A DNA stretch of 64,000 bases, from assembly GCA_019636015.1 (NCBI GenBank), contig JAHBYJ010000001.1:1178001-1242000 (forward strand), written 5' to 3'. The position numbers and the translations under genes are program-made. Positions 8,834 to 17,963 of the stretch are shown here, piece by piece. The notes beneath the pieces are model-generated. The model was given only the letters and a program-made list of their open reading frames with translations. It was not told the DNA's origin and did no database searches. The stretch comes from Parvibaculaceae bacterium. GTDB lineage: Bacteria > Pseudomonadota > Alphaproteobacteria > Parvibaculales > Parvibaculaceae. The stretch's first letter is position 1. Each line of letters opens with the position of its first letter.

Positions 8834-9925
8834 TTATTGCGCCCCAGCGCGCTGGGCATAGAGCCATGCTTCCTGCGCCAACGGCCGGACATTGGCCGCC
8901 ATTTGCTTTGCGTGTTCGCTTGAAGCCGTCCCGTCCCTTACCCGCCCCGCGATTCCCTGCAGAATACCGGCTAGGCGGAAGAAATTATATGAAAAATAGA
9001 AATCGAGATTTTCGATACCGGAACGATTCGTCCGTTCACAATACATCGCGATGTATTCCTCAAGCGTCGGGATGCCGAGCTCCTTGAGGTTCGCGGTGCG
9101 GATCGATCCGGTGCCGCCGCCCGTGCCCTGGCCGGGCATCACCCATTGCATGAGGCTGTAGGTGAAGTCGCCAAGCGGATGACCGAGCGTCGAAAGCTCC
9201 CAGTCGAGAACCGCAATCACTTTCGGTTCGGTCGGATGAAGGATCGTGTTGTCGAGGCGATAGTCGCCGTGAACCACCGAATTGGAGTCGTCCTGCGGTA
9301 CATTCGCAGGGAGCCACTCCATGAGCTTGTTCATCTCCGGAATGGTTTCCGTTTCGGACGCGACATATTGCTTCGTCCAGCGCGAAATCTGGCGCGCGAA
9401 ATAATTGCCGGGTTTACCGAAATCGCCGAGGCCCACCGCCTCGTAATCGACCATGTGAAGCTGCGCCATGGTGGCGTTCAGCGAGTCGTAGATCTTCCAG
9501 CGCGTCTCCTTGTCCTGCCCCGGCAGCAGCGGCTCCCATAGCACGCGACCATCCACCATTTCCATGATGTAGAACATCGTGCCGATGACGCTGTCATCCT
9601 CGCAGAGACAGAAGGTGCGCGGCGCCGGGAAGCCGGTGCTGTGAAGCGCGGTAATCACCTTGTATTCGCGGTCGACCGCATGCGCGGAAGGCAGCAGCTT
9701 TCCCGGTGGCTTGCGGCGCAGCACATATTTCTGCTTCGGCGTGACGAGCTGGTAGGTCGGATTCGACTGTCCGCCCTTGAACTGCTTGACGGTGAGCGGG
9801 CCGTCATAGCCTTCGACATGCGCCTGCATATATTGCTCAAGGCGCTTTTCGTCGAACTTGTGGCTGTCGGCCACATCCTTCGTGCCCGAAAACTGCTCCT
9901 GGCGGCTCGGCTCTGCTGCGCTCAT
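8834..9925 (-). CDS. ACAD10/11-type phosphotransferase (APH-fold kinase), 363 aa
   Basis: Kinase-fold protein related to the N-terminal domain of eukaryotic ACAD10/ACAD11, which phosphorylates 4-hydroxyacyl-CoA during breakdown of hydroxy fatty acids. Visible: FKGGQSNPTYQL (nucleotide loop), YVLRRKPPGKLLPSAHAVDREY (lysine), CEDDSVIGTMFYIMEMVDGRV (hinge), VVHGDYRLDN (catalytic loop) and VLDWELSTLGHPLGD (metal-binding Asp). A close paralogue is at 40365-41435 and a matching dehydrogenase at 36194-37432. It is a single-domain protein, not the fusion. Substrate is inferred from the family. Confidence 0.88.
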   Translation of the reverse strand: MSAAEPSRQEQFSGTKDVADSHKFDEKRLEQYMQAHVEGYDGPLTVKQFKGGQSNPTYQLVTPKQKYVLRRKPPGKLLPSAHAVDREYKVITALHSTGFPAPRTFCLCEDDSVIGTMFYIMEMVDGRVLWEPLLPGQDKETRWKIYDSLNATMAQLHMVDYEAVGLGDFGKPGNYFARQISRWTKQYVASETETIPEMNKLMEWLPANVPQDDSNSVVHGDYRLDNTILHPTEPKVIAVLDWELSTLGHPLGDFTYSLMQWVMPGQGTGGGTGSIRTANLKELGIPTLEEYIAMYCERTNRSGIENLDFYFSYNFFRLAGILQGIAGRVRDGTASSEHAKQMAANVRPLAQEAWLYAQRAGAQ

Positions 9926-9965
9926 GGTCGTGTCACTCCCCGGTTATTTTCTGTTCGTATGGAGG

Positions 9966-11249
9966 TCAGGCGTTCAGCTTCTCGCGCTCGATCGCGCGGT
10001 AGCCGATGTCGCGGCGGCAGAAGCCTTCCTTCCAGTCGATCTTCGCAATCGCGCGATAGGCACGCGCCTGTGCATCGGCCGTCGTCTTGCCTGTGGCTGT
10101 TACATTAAGCACGCGCCCGCCGGTCGCGAAGATACGTCCCTCATCGGCTTTCGTGCCGGCATGGAAGATATGCACGCCGTCTTCCGCGCCTGCTTCCGCC
10201 AGCCCTTTTATTTCCGTGTTCTTCTTGTAGTCGCCCGGATAGCCCTCCGCCGCCATCACGACGGTGAGAGCGACCTCGTCCTTCCAGCGCAGCGATGCCT
10301 TGTCGAGCGTGCCGGCGTGGCAGGCCATCAGCAGCGGCAGCACATCGCAGTCGAGCCGCGTCATCAGCACCTGTGTTTCCGGATCGCCGAAGCGGGCATT
10401 GTATTCGATGAGCTTCGGCCCATCCTTGGTGATCATCAGCCCCGCATAGAGGACGCCCTTGAAAGGCATTCCCCTGTCGCGCATGGCGCGCACGGTCGGC
10501 TCCACGATTTCGCGCATCACGCGCACGGAAAGGCCCGGTGTCATTACCGGCGCGGGCGAATAGGCGCCCATGCCGCCCGTGTTCGGGCCCTGATCGTTGT
10601 CGAAGACGCGCTTGTGATCCTGCGCCGTGGCGAGCGGCAGTACGTTGGTGCCGTCGCAAAGGGCGAAGAAACTCGCTTCCTCGCCTTCGAGAAATTCCTC
10701 GACCACGACTTCCGCGCCTGCCGCACCGAAGCGCCCGCCCAGAATATCGTCGATGGCGGCGTTCGCCTGTTCCACCGTCTCCGCGATGATCACGCCCTTG
10801 CCGGCGGCGAGCCCGTCTGCTTTCACGACGATGGGCGCACCCTTCTTCGCGATGAAGGCCTTGGCGTCCGCGGCATCCGAGAATCGGCCATAGGCAGCGG
10901 TTGGAATATCCCATTCCGCGCAGAGATCCTTCGTGAAGCCTTTCGAGCCTTCGAGCTGCGCCGCCTTGGCCGAGGGGCCGAAGCTCGCTATGCCTTCCGC
11001 GTCCAGCCTGTCGGCAAGGCCCTTCACCAGCGGGTCTTCAGGGCCGATCACGACGAAGCCGATCTCCTTCTCGCGGACGAAAGCGATGATGGCGTCGAAA
11101 TCGGTGGGGGAGAGGGGCACGCATTCGGCGACCTGCCCGATGCCGCCATTCCCGGGCGCGCAGTAGAGCTTGTCGCAGAGCGGGCTTTTCGCGATTGCCC
11201 AGCAAAGGGCATGTTCCCGGCCGCCGGAGCCGATGACGAGAATATTCAT
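9966..11249 (-). CDS. purD: Phosphoribosylamine-glycine ligase, 427 aa
   Basis: ATP-grasp enzyme making glycinamide ribonucleotide, the second step of purine synthesis. [22 protein letters not shown] and YCAPGNGG are the PurD N-terminal signature; [18 protein letters not shown] is the ATP-grasp loop; [16 protein letters not shown] is the metal-binding motif. Full length for the family. It diverges from xseA with 131 bases between start codons. Confidence 0.97.
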   Translation of the reverse strand: MNILVIGSGGREHALCWAIAKSPLCDKLYCAPGNGGIGQVAECVPLSPTDFDAIIAFVREKEIGFVVIGPEDPLVKGLADRLDAEGIASFGPSAKAAQLEGSKGFTKDLCAEWDIPTAAYGRFSDAADAKAFIAKKGAPIVVKADGLAAGKGVIIAETVEQANAAIDDILGGRFGAAGAEVVVEEFLEGEEASFFALCDGTNVLPLATAQDHKRVFDNDQGPNTGGMGAYSPAPVMTPGLSVRVMREIVEPTVRAMRDRGMPFKGVLYAGLMITKDGPKLIEYNARFGDPETQVLMTRLDCDVLPLLMACHAGTLDKASLRWKDEVALTVVMAAEGYPGDYKKNTEIKGLAEAGAEDGVHIFHAGTKADEGRIFATGGRVLNVTATGKTTADAQARAYRAIAKIDWKEGFCRRDIGYRAIEREKLNA

Positions 11250-11380
11250 GGGTGCCGTCCCCTGGAATTCGCTCAGGCCCGCCCGGCAAGGGGTTGGGGC
11301 GCGAAGGGCTCCCTTGTAACATGAGGCCCCGCTCCGGCAAACCGCCGGGGCGGGTCCTCAGCAGAGCCAGAAAGTCCGAG

Positions 11381-12808
11381 ATGACCCCTCCGGAAGGTGC
11401 CGCCAACAACGCCCATGAATTCTCGGTCAGCGAGATATCCTTCGCGCTGAAGCGCACCGTGGAGGAAACCTTCGGCCATGTCCGTGTGCGCGGTGAGATC
11501 ACCGGCTATCGCGGACCCCATTCCTCGGGCCATTGCTATTTCGGCCTGAAGGATGACAAGGCGCGGATGGATGCTGTCATCTGGAAGGGAAATTTCGGCA
11601 AGCTCCGCTTCAAGCCCGAAGAGGGCATGGAAGTGATTGCGACCGGCAAGCTCACCACCTATCCCGGCAGCTCGAAATACCAGATCGTGATCGAGCATCT
11701 TGAGCCTGCCGGCGTCGGCGCGCTGATGGCGTTGCTCGAGGAGCGGCGGAAGAAGCTCGCCGCGGAGGGTCTATTCGCGCCGGAGCGCAAGCGCGCGCTG
11801 CCCTATCTGCCGCAAGTGATCGGCGTGGTGACAAGCCCGACCGGCGCGGTGATTCGCGATATTCTCCACAGATTGCAGGATCGCTTCCCCCGCCATGTGC
11901 TTGTCTGGCCGGTGCGTGTTCAGGGCGAAACCAGCGCGGCGGAAGTGGCGGCGGCGATCCGGGGCTTCAATGCGATGGAGAAGGGCGGCGCGGTCCCGCG
12001 GCCCGATGTGCTGATCGTTGCGCGCGGCGGCGGCTCTATCGAGGACCTCTGGTCCTTCAACGAGGAAGTTGTGGTGCGCGCGGCGGCGGAAAGCGCGATC
12101 CCGCTCATCTCTGCCGTCGGCCACGAGACGGATACGACGCTGATCGACTTTGCGTCCGACCGGCGCGCGCCGACGCCGACTGCCGCCGCCGAAATGGCCG
12201 TGCCCGTTCGCGCGGAACTCATCGCCGATATTCGCGACCGCGCCACACGTCTGATGCGCGCCGAGACGCGGCTCATCGAAACTGCGCGGACGCAGCTTCG
12301 CGGCCTCGCCCGAGGCCTGCCGCGCCTTCAGGATGTGATGGCTTTGCCTCGGCAGCGCTTCGACAACGCGGCGGAGCGGCTCACCCGCGCACTTACGCGG
12401 GCTGCGGAGGTCAAGCGTGCAAAACTCGACAATGTTGCCGGACGCCTCTCGCCGCAGCCGATCCGCGTGAAGATCGCGAGCGAGCGAAAGGCCTTGCCGC
12501 AACTTGCCGAAAGGCTCGGCCGCGCGGAGAAGCGTCAGCTCGTCGATCTAGGTCGCAGGCTAGATGGCGTGGGGAAGCTTCTCGAGAGCTATTCCTACCA
12601 TGGCGTACTGAAACGGGGTTACGCGGTAGTGCGAGATGCTGCCGGAAAGCCCGTCCGCGCCGGCGCAGACCAGCAGCCGGGTGCTGCCCTCGAGATCGAA
12701 TTCGCCTCCGACCGGCTCGGCGTGACCGTGGCAGGCGCTTCGTCCTCCCCGGAGCCGAAGAAGACGGTACCGAAAAGCACGGGTAGCACGCAGGGGACCC
12801 TGCTTTGA
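11381..12808 (+). CDS. xseA: Exodeoxyribonuclease VII large subunit, 475 aa
   Basis: Catalytic subunit of the single-strand-specific nuclease ExoVII. An N-terminal OB fold ([40 protein letters not shown]) is followed by the nuclease core with [18 protein letters not shown] and [19 protein letters not shown], then a long helical coiled-coil region. [14 protein letters not shown] at 11381 is the most family-like start; the Shine-Dalgarno is weak and ATGs at 11321 and 11252 are also in frame. The small subunit gene xseB is not nearby. Confidence 0.96.
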   Translation: MTPPEGAANNAHEFSVSEISFALKRTVEETFGHVRVRGEITGYRGPHSSGHCYFGLKDDKARMDAVIWKGNFGKLRFKPEEGMEVIATGKLTTYPGSSKYQIVIEHLEPAGVGALMALLEERRKKLAAEGLFAPERKRALPYLPQVIGVVTSPTGAVIRDILHRLQDRFPRHVLVWPVRVQGETSAAEVAAAIRGFNAMEKGGAVPRPDVLIVARGGGSIEDLWSFNEEVVVRAAAESAIPLISAVGHETDTTLIDFASDRRAPTPTAAAEMAVPVRAELIADIRDRATRLMRAETRLIETARTQLRGLARGLPRLQDVMALPRQRFDNAAERLTRALTRAAEVKRAKLDNVAGRLSPQPIRVKIASERKALPQLAERLGRAEKRQLVDLGRRLDGVGKLLESYSYHGVLKRGYAVVRDAAGKPVRAGADQQPGAALEIEFASDRLGVTVAGASSSPEPKKTVPKSTGSTQGTLL

Positions 12809-12854
12809 TCGCCGCCGCACGAACGGCTAGAGTGCCGGAAAAGAGGGTTTGCGT

Positions 12855-13073
12855 ATGAACAGGATCGACAAGATCGGCGGCGGCGAAGCAGAACTCGTCT
12901 ATGGCGACGGCGAGTATCACGTCGTGAAGCCGGGCGCCTATGTTGTCTGCGCCGTCACAGGCGCGCATATCCCGCTCGATGAGTTGCGCTACTGGAATGT
13001 CGATCTGCAGGAACCTTATGCAACGCCCGAAGCCTCGCTGAAGCGGATGCAGGAAGTCCGGGGCAAGGCATGA
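12855..13073 (+). CDS. DUF2093 domain protein, 72 aa
   Basis: Small conserved alphaproteobacterial protein of unknown function. The core AELVYGDGEYHVVKPGAYVVCAVTGAHIPLDELRYW matches the DUF2093 pattern, which I recognise. AAGAGGG sits 7 bases before the ATG. Its stop overlaps the start of the M23 peptidase gene by 4 bases (ATGA), implying coupled translation. Confidence 0.85.
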   Translation: MNRIDKIGGGEAELVYGDGEYHVVKPGAYVVCAVTGAHIPLDELRYWNVDLQEPYATPEASLKRMQEVRGKA

Positions 13074-13900
13074 GGAGGCTCGCCACCCTGCTGCTGTCGT
13101 TCGGGCTGGCGATGCCTGCCGCAGCGCTGGAAATTGAAGGAAACCTGGAACAAGGCGGCCTCGTCATCGGCAAGGCGGCACCGGGCGCCAGCGCCATTCT
13201 GGATGGCACAAGGCTCGACATGGACGCGGATGGCATCTTCGCCTTCGGCTTCGACCGCGACCATGGAACGAGTGCGAAACTTGTCGTGACTTTTCCCGAT
13301 GGCAGCACCGTCGAGCGCGAACTCGCCATCGCCGCGCGCGAATGGAAAATCCAGCGCGTTGAGGGCGTACCGCAGAAGTTCGTGACGCCGCCGCCCGAGG
13401 CCATGGAAGCGATCGCGCGAAGCACGCAAGTGAAGAACGAGGCGAGAAAGACGCGGACCGAAGGAAGCTGGTTCCGCGAAGGCTTCATCTGGCCCGCCAC
13501 GGGTCCGATCTCCGGTGTCTTCGGATCGCAGCGCTTCTACAATGGCGAGCCGCGCCGCCCGCACTACGGAGTCGATGTCGCCGCACCCACCGGCACGCCT
13601 ATCGTCGCGCCGGCCGGCGGCTTGGTCACGCTCGCCGACATGGACATGTATTTCGAGGGCGGCCTCGTCTTTCTCGATCACGGCCAGGGCGTCACCAGCC
13701 TGATGATGCATATGAGCCGGATCGACGTGAAGGCGGGCGATCGCGTGGCGCAGGGCGATGTCCTCGGTGCTGTCGGCGGCACGGGCCGCGCGACGGGCCC
13801 GCATCTCCATTGGGGGCTCTATTGGCGTGGCGCCTGGCTCGATCCGCAGCGTCTCGTCGGGCCGATGCCGGCGGAAAATGCGGCGACAGGCGGCAACTGA
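13070..13900 (+). CDS. M23 family metallopeptidase (LysM-less, exported), 276 aa
   Basis: Periplasmic zinc endopeptidase-type protein acting on peptidoglycan cross-bridges or regulating amidases. Signal peptide: RRLATLLLSFGLAMPAAA. A beta-rich N-terminal region (residues 20-110) precedes the lysostaphin-type domain with GVFGSQRFYNGEPRRPHYGVDVAAPTG, where His and Asp bind zinc, and ATGPHLHWGLY with the catalytic and metal histidines. Active-site residues are complete, so it should be enzymatically competent. Coupled to the DUF2093 gene by a 4-base overlap. Confidence 0.92.
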   Translation: MRRLATLLLSFGLAMPAAALEIEGNLEQGGLVIGKAAPGASAILDGTRLDMDADGIFAFGFDRDHGTSAKLVVTFPDGSTVERELAIAAREWKIQRVEGVPQKFVTPPPEAMEAIARSTQVKNEARKTRTEGSWFREGFIWPATGPISGVFGSQRFYNGEPRRPHYGVDVAAPTGTPIVAPAGGLVTLADMDMYFEGGLVFLDHGQGVTSLMMHMSRIDVKAGDRVAQGDVLGAVGGTGRATGPHLHWGLYWRGAWLDPQRLVGPMPAENAATGGN

Positions 13901-13903
13901 GGA

Positions 13904-14824
13904 TCAGGCGCCTTCGGGTCCTCTGACCCGCATCCATGGCTTTTCGGTCCAGCGGTCGTGCAGCCACAGCCACTGTTCCGGATGCTCGCGGATTCGCGCT
14001 TCAAGGAAATCGTTGAGTTCCTGCGTGATCCGCTGCACTTCGGAAGCGGGTTCGGCGTCCGGCCGTGCGAAAATCGGATTGTAGACGGTGACGCGAAAAT
14101 GTGCGCCTTCGAGCCGTTCGATGCAGGCCGGTATGATCGGATCTCCATAACGAATGGCAAGCCCCGCAGGCGCCCCCGGTGTCATGGCGCGAAGGCCGAA
14201 GAGTTTGGCTTCGATGCCGTCATTCATCTTCTGGTCCGTCAGCATCGCGACGAACTTCCGTTCCTTCATCAGCTTCACGATGACACGAGCGCCTGCGCCG
14301 CCCTTCGGAATCTGAGTTGACCTGGTGATCTTCTCCCGCAGCCCCACCAGCCATTTGTTCACGTATGGATTGTTCGCGTGGCGGTAGACTTCGCCGCCTT
14401 TCAGCCCTTCGAGCATCATGACGATGGGAAGCAGTTCCCAATTCGCGAAATGACCGGAGACGAAGACCCCGCCATTGTCCGAAGCCGCAAGCGAGCGGAG
14501 CAAGTCCGCATGCACAACCTCAAGGCGATGCCGCTCTTCGGGCCGGGCGAAAAGTGGCAGATGAGCATATTCCGCGATGGTGCGGCCGAGATTGTCCCAC
14601 ATGCCGGTGACGATACGTTCTACCTCGGCCGGGCCGAGCTCCGGCATGGCAAGACCGATGTTGCGCCGCGCCCGGTTCGTGACTCCTATTTTGAGCCCGA
14701 CTGTACGGCCGAGCCACCCGCCGACTGCCGACGCGCGATCGATTGGCATGGACCCGAAGAACGCAAGGGCAAGCCGCAGCGCCGCATATTCAGCCAGATG
14801 TTTCGCTTTGCCCTTGAAGGCCAT
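13904..14824 (-). CDS. Lysophospholipid / lipid A acyltransferase (LpxL/HtrB family), 306 aa
   Basis: Inner-membrane acyltransferase that transfers a secondary acyl chain to Kdo-lipid A or a related acceptor. The motif SGHFANWE (His125, Glu130) is the H-x4-E catalytic pair; a hydrophobic N-terminal segment around residues 12-25 anchors the protein. It is last in the run waaA-lpxK-acyltransferase, 43 bases after lpxK, which supports a lipid A role. Chain-length specificity cannot be read. Confidence 0.88.
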   Translation of the reverse strand: MAFKGKAKHLAEYAALRLALAFFGSMPIDRASAVGGWLGRTVGLKIGVTNRARRNIGLAMPELGPAEVERIVTGMWDNLGRTIAEYAHLPLFARPEERHRLEVVHADLLRSLAASDNGGVFVSGHFANWELLPIVMMLEGLKGGEVYRHANNPYVNKWLVGLREKITRSTQIPKGGAGARVIVKLMKERKFVAMLTDQKMNDGIEAKLFGLRAMTPGAPAGLAIRYGDPIIPACIERLEGAHFRVTVYNPIFARPDAEPASEVQRITQELNDFLEARIREHPEQWLWLHDRWTEKPWMRVRGPEGA

Positions 14825-14867
14825 GCCACCGATTCTTCAGTTGTTTGCCGGGAGGTTTATAGCAGCT

Positions 14868-15896
14868 TCAGCGACGTCTCGCCCGCGAGACGGCATCGGC
14901 GATGAGCGCCATCAAGACATCGGAATTCGCGATATGCGCGCGAACGGGAAGTGTCAGCGCCGCTTCCGCGAGCCGCTCTCGGGGGCTCGCTGCGGCGGCA
15001 TGGGTGAGCCGCGCGGCATCCTTTTCCGTGGTGATGAGCCGTGCCCCGATCTCCCGCGCACGAACGAGCAGCGCAAGCGCATCGCTGTCGCTATAGAGAT
15101 GGTGGTCCGGAAAGGAGATGGTGTCGGCGAGTTCGATGCCGAGATCTGCGAGTGTGCGGAAGAATTTTTCCGGCCTGCCGATTCCGGCAAAGGCGAGGAA
15201 GGGGCCCTCGCCGAATTCGGGCGGTGACGGCGGCCGCACGATCGACCGGAAAACGGGCAGGCCGCGCGCTGTCGCCCGGGCGGCAATGCCGTCGGCAGCA
15301 TGGCCGCGCCCATTGATCAGCAGGGCATTGGCGCGGCCAAGTGCATCGTCCACCGCCTCGCGGAGCGGCCCCGCGGGAACGAGCTTGCCATTGCCGAGGC
15401 CGGCAGCCGCATCCACGACGAGAAGCGAGAAGTTCTTTGAAAGCGAGGGGTTCTGGAAGCCGTCATCCATGATGATCAGGCCTGCGCCGCCGCGCACCGC
15501 CGCGGCCGCGCCCTCCGGCCGGTTCCGTGCGACCCATGTCGGAGCAACCTTGGCAAGCAGTAGTGGCTCATCGCCCACATCGTCTGCGCCGTGATGGGTG
15601 GGGTCGACGCGGATGGGACCGACTTCGCGGCCGCCATAGCCGCGGGTGAGGAAATGCACGCCTTCGCCCTTTTCGATGAGCCGCTTGGCAAGTGTCATGG
15701 CAACGGGCGTTTTGCCAGCGCCTCCCGCCGTTACATTGCCGATACAGATGACGGGAACAGCGGCGCGCTCGGGCGTGGCGGAGCGCCGCTTGATGCGTCC
15801 GGCGAGTCCATAGAAATAGCCGGCAGGTGCAAGAAGCCGGGCTGCCAGCGGCACGGCGCCGCGGCGTTCGGGATACCAGAAGCGTGGCTCACGCAT
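14868..15896 (-). CDS. lpxK: Tetraacyldisaccharide 4'-kinase, 342 aa
   Basis: Phosphorylates the 4' position of lipid IVA precursor at the inner membrane. MREPRFWYPERRG is the typical start; a short hydrophobic anchor is followed by the Walker A loop GNVTAGGAGKTPVA (about residues 53-66) and FLTRGYGG; IIMDDGFQNPSL holds the DDG motif. The ATG at 15896 overlaps the end of waaA by 8 bases, so translation is coupled to that gene. Confidence 0.96.
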   Translation of the reverse strand: MREPRFWYPERRGAVPLAARLLAPAGYFYGLAGRIKRRSATPERAAVPVICIGNVTAGGAGKTPVAMTLAKRLIEKGEGVHFLTRGYGGREVGPIRVDPTHHGADDVGDEPLLLAKVAPTWVARNRPEGAAAAVRGGAGLIIMDDGFQNPSLSKNFSLLVVDAAAGLGNGKLVPAGPLREAVDDALGRANALLINGRGHAADGIAARATARGLPVFRSIVRPPSPPEFGEGPFLAFAGIGRPEKFFRTLADLGIELADTISFPDHHLYSDSDALALLVRAREIGARLITTEKDAARLTHAAAASPRERLAEAALTLPVRAHIANSDVLMALIADAVSRARRR

Positions 15897-17199
15897 GATC
15901 CGGCCTCGCTTTCTCACCCCCAGGCAGCAGCGCAAGAAGAGCATCCGCCGTCGCCTGTGTCGCCCCGCTTCCGGATATGGCGAATGCGCGAGCGGCGTTG
16001 GCCATGCGGTTGCGTATCTCCGGGTCCTCAAGAAGACCTGCAATGGCCAGCGCGAGACAGGCCCCGGACGAAATGCGCTTCATCGCCCCGGCTTCCGTAA
16101 ACGCCGCGTATGTCTCGGCGAAATTGAAGTCGGATGGGCCGGCCACAAGGGCGCACTGAAGGAGTGCCGCCTCGAACGGATTGTGCCCGCCGGTCGTATC
16201 GAGCGTACCGCCGATGAAAACGATGTCGCAGAATGAATAGAAAAGTCCCATCTCGCCGAGCGTATCGCCGAGATAAATCTGCGTTTCATCCGTGATCGGC
16301 TCACCCCTGGAGCGGCAGGATACGGCGAGCCCGAGCTCGCGGAGCTCGCGCGCGATGGCGGGCCCCCGAGCGGGATGCCGCGGCACGATGACGGTGAGGA
16401 GGCGCGGATGCGCTGCCGCCAGCGACAGATGTGCTTCCGCCGCTGTGCGCTCCTCACCCGGATGCGTATTGCTTGCAAGCCAGAGAGGACGGTTCCCCGT
16501 CATGGTGCGGAGCTCGCCAAGCATGGCGGCGTCATGCGGAAGGGCCGCCGCGTCATGCTTCAGATTGCCGGGCTCCAGCACCATCGCCGCGCCGAGCGCC
16601 CGCAGCCGGGCAGCGCTCGCCTTGTCCTGCGCCATGAGCAGGTCGAAGCGCGACAGCAGGTTCGAGATGAAGCCGGGGGCTTTGCGCCAGCCTTTGAAGG
16701 ATTTCTCTGTGATGCGCGCATTGACGAGCGCGAGCGGTATGCCGCGACCACTCGCCTCGACGATCAGGTTCGGCCAGAATTCGGATTCGACCCAGATGCC
16801 GAGGTCCGGCTCCCAGTAGTCGAGAAAGCGCGCGCACCATGAAGGATGGTCGAGCGGTACATATTGATGGGTGGCCCTTGCTGGCAGCCGTTCCCGCATG
16901 AGCTTTGCCGATGTCACCGTGCCCGTTGTGACGAGCACATGCAGTGCGGCAGTGCTCGCGATGAGGCTGTCGATCAGGGGAAGGACCGAGAGCGACTCGC
17001 CGACGCTCGCCGCATGTATCCAGATGAGTGTGCCTTCGGGCCGCGGCGCGGAGGCAATGCCGAAGCGTTCGCCCCGGCGCATGGGATCTTCTTTGCCGCG
17101 CAGCTCGCGTCTGGTGAGCAGGGCCGGCACGACCGGCGCCAGCACGCGCGTCATCAATCGATAGGCGGGAAGCGCAAGGGATGAAGGCCGGTCTTCCAT
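15889..17199 (-). CDS. waaA: 3-deoxy-D-manno-octulosonic acid (Kdo) transferase, 436 aa
   Basis: GT30 glycosyltransferase attaching Kdo residues from CMP-Kdo to lipid IVA. The N-terminal membrane segment is followed by WIHAASVGESLS, which holds the catalytic Glu (about residue 68), then HQYVPLDHPSW and GIWVESEFWPNLI. The C-terminal GT-B domain has ASNTHPGEE, FIGGTLDTTGGHNPFEAAL for CMP-Kdo binding. It lies 11 bases after the DUF374 gene and overlaps lpxK by 8 bases. Confidence 0.96.
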   Translation of the reverse strand: MEDRPSSLALPAYRLMTRVLAPVVPALLTRRELRGKEDPMRRGERFGIASAPRPEGTLIWIHAASVGESLSVLPLIDSLIASTAALHVLVTTGTVTSAKLMRERLPARATHQYVPLDHPSWCARFLDYWEPDLGIWVESEFWPNLIVEASGRGIPLALVNARITEKSFKGWRKAPGFISNLLSRFDLLMAQDKASAARLRALGAAMVLEPGNLKHDAAALPHDAAMLGELRTMTGNRPLWLASNTHPGEERTAAEAHLSLAAAHPRLLTVIVPRHPARGPAIARELRELGLAVSCRSRGEPITDETQIYLGDTLGEMGLFYSFCDIVFIGGTLDTTGGHNPFEAALLQCALVAGPSDFNFAETYAAFTEAGAMKRISSGACLALAIAGLLEDPEIRNRMANAARAFAISGSGATQATADALLALLPGGEKARPDHA

Positions 17200-17210
17200 C
17201 GAACCGCAGG

Positions 17211-17963
17211 TCAATGCGCCGCGGCGCCGCGGTCGAGCGGCAGGGGTGATCGCCCGCAGATATGTTCCGCTTCTTCGGCGACCGCGTTGAGACCGTCCTC
17301 GACACGCTGCCGCGCCTCCTCGATTTCCTCGGGCGTTGCGTCGCGCGGCACATGAATGGGCTCGCCCCACACGAGCGCACCCTTGGAAAAGGGCAGGTTG
17401 ATCGTGAAACTGTCCCAGTTGTTGAGGCGGATGCGCGAGCGGGTCGTCGCTGCAACGGGCACGATCGGCCGGCCCGAAAGCCGCGCCAGCATCACGATGC
17501 CCTCACCCGCCTGCCGTGCGGGGCCGGGGGGCAGGTCCGCAGTGAGGCCGATCGAGATATTCTCGCCGAGCGCGCGCACCATGGCGCGCAATGCCCCCGC
17601 GCCGCCTTTGCCCTTCTGCTTGTAGAGACGTTCCTCGCCCTTCGGCACACCGGCGCCGCGGATCGTGCCGACGCCGAGGAAATGCATGACACCCGCGACG
17701 ATCTCGCCGTCGCCGTGCCGGGACACCAGGATGCGCATCTCGCGCCAGTTGTGCCAGAAGGTCGGCAGGATCATGTTCTGTCCATGCCATGTGGCGGCAA
17801 TGAAAGGCTTGTCCTCGGACCAGAAACTCGCGGCAATCTCGCCGCGCCTTGTCTCGAAGCGGCCGGTGCGGCGCACGAGCTTGATGAAGAGGGCAATCAT
17901 CCACGCGACGAATGTCGTGAATGCCTCGCTTTTCAGGAGCTTTTTCCCAACCGGCATCAGCAC
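17211..17963 (-). CDS. DUF374 lysophospholipid acyltransferase family protein, 250 aa
   Basis: Membrane-associated putative acyltransferase found beside waaA in many alphaproteobacteria. One N-terminal hydrophobic helix (FTTFVAWMIALFIKLV); then AATWHGQNMIL, which replaces the HxxxxD motif typical of PlsC, and LTADLPPGPARQAGEGIVMLAR. A GTG at 17963 abuts the stop of the ABC transporter and has GGAGA 5 bases upstream; ATG at 17957 is the alternative. Acceptor and donor are unknown; the context points to lipid A or phospholipid. Confidence 0.88.
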   Translation of the reverse strand: MLMPVGKKLLKSEAFTTFVAWMIALFIKLVRRTGRFETRRGEIAASFWSEDKPFIAATWHGQNMILPTFWHNWREMRILVSRHGDGEIVAGVMHFLGVGTIRGAGVPKGEERLYKQKGKGGAGALRAMVRALGENISIGLTADLPPGPARQAGEGIVMLARLSGRPIVPVAATTRSRIRLNNWDSFTINLPFSKGALVWGEPIHVPRDATPEEIEEARQRVEDGLNAVAEEAEHICGRSPLPLDRGAAAH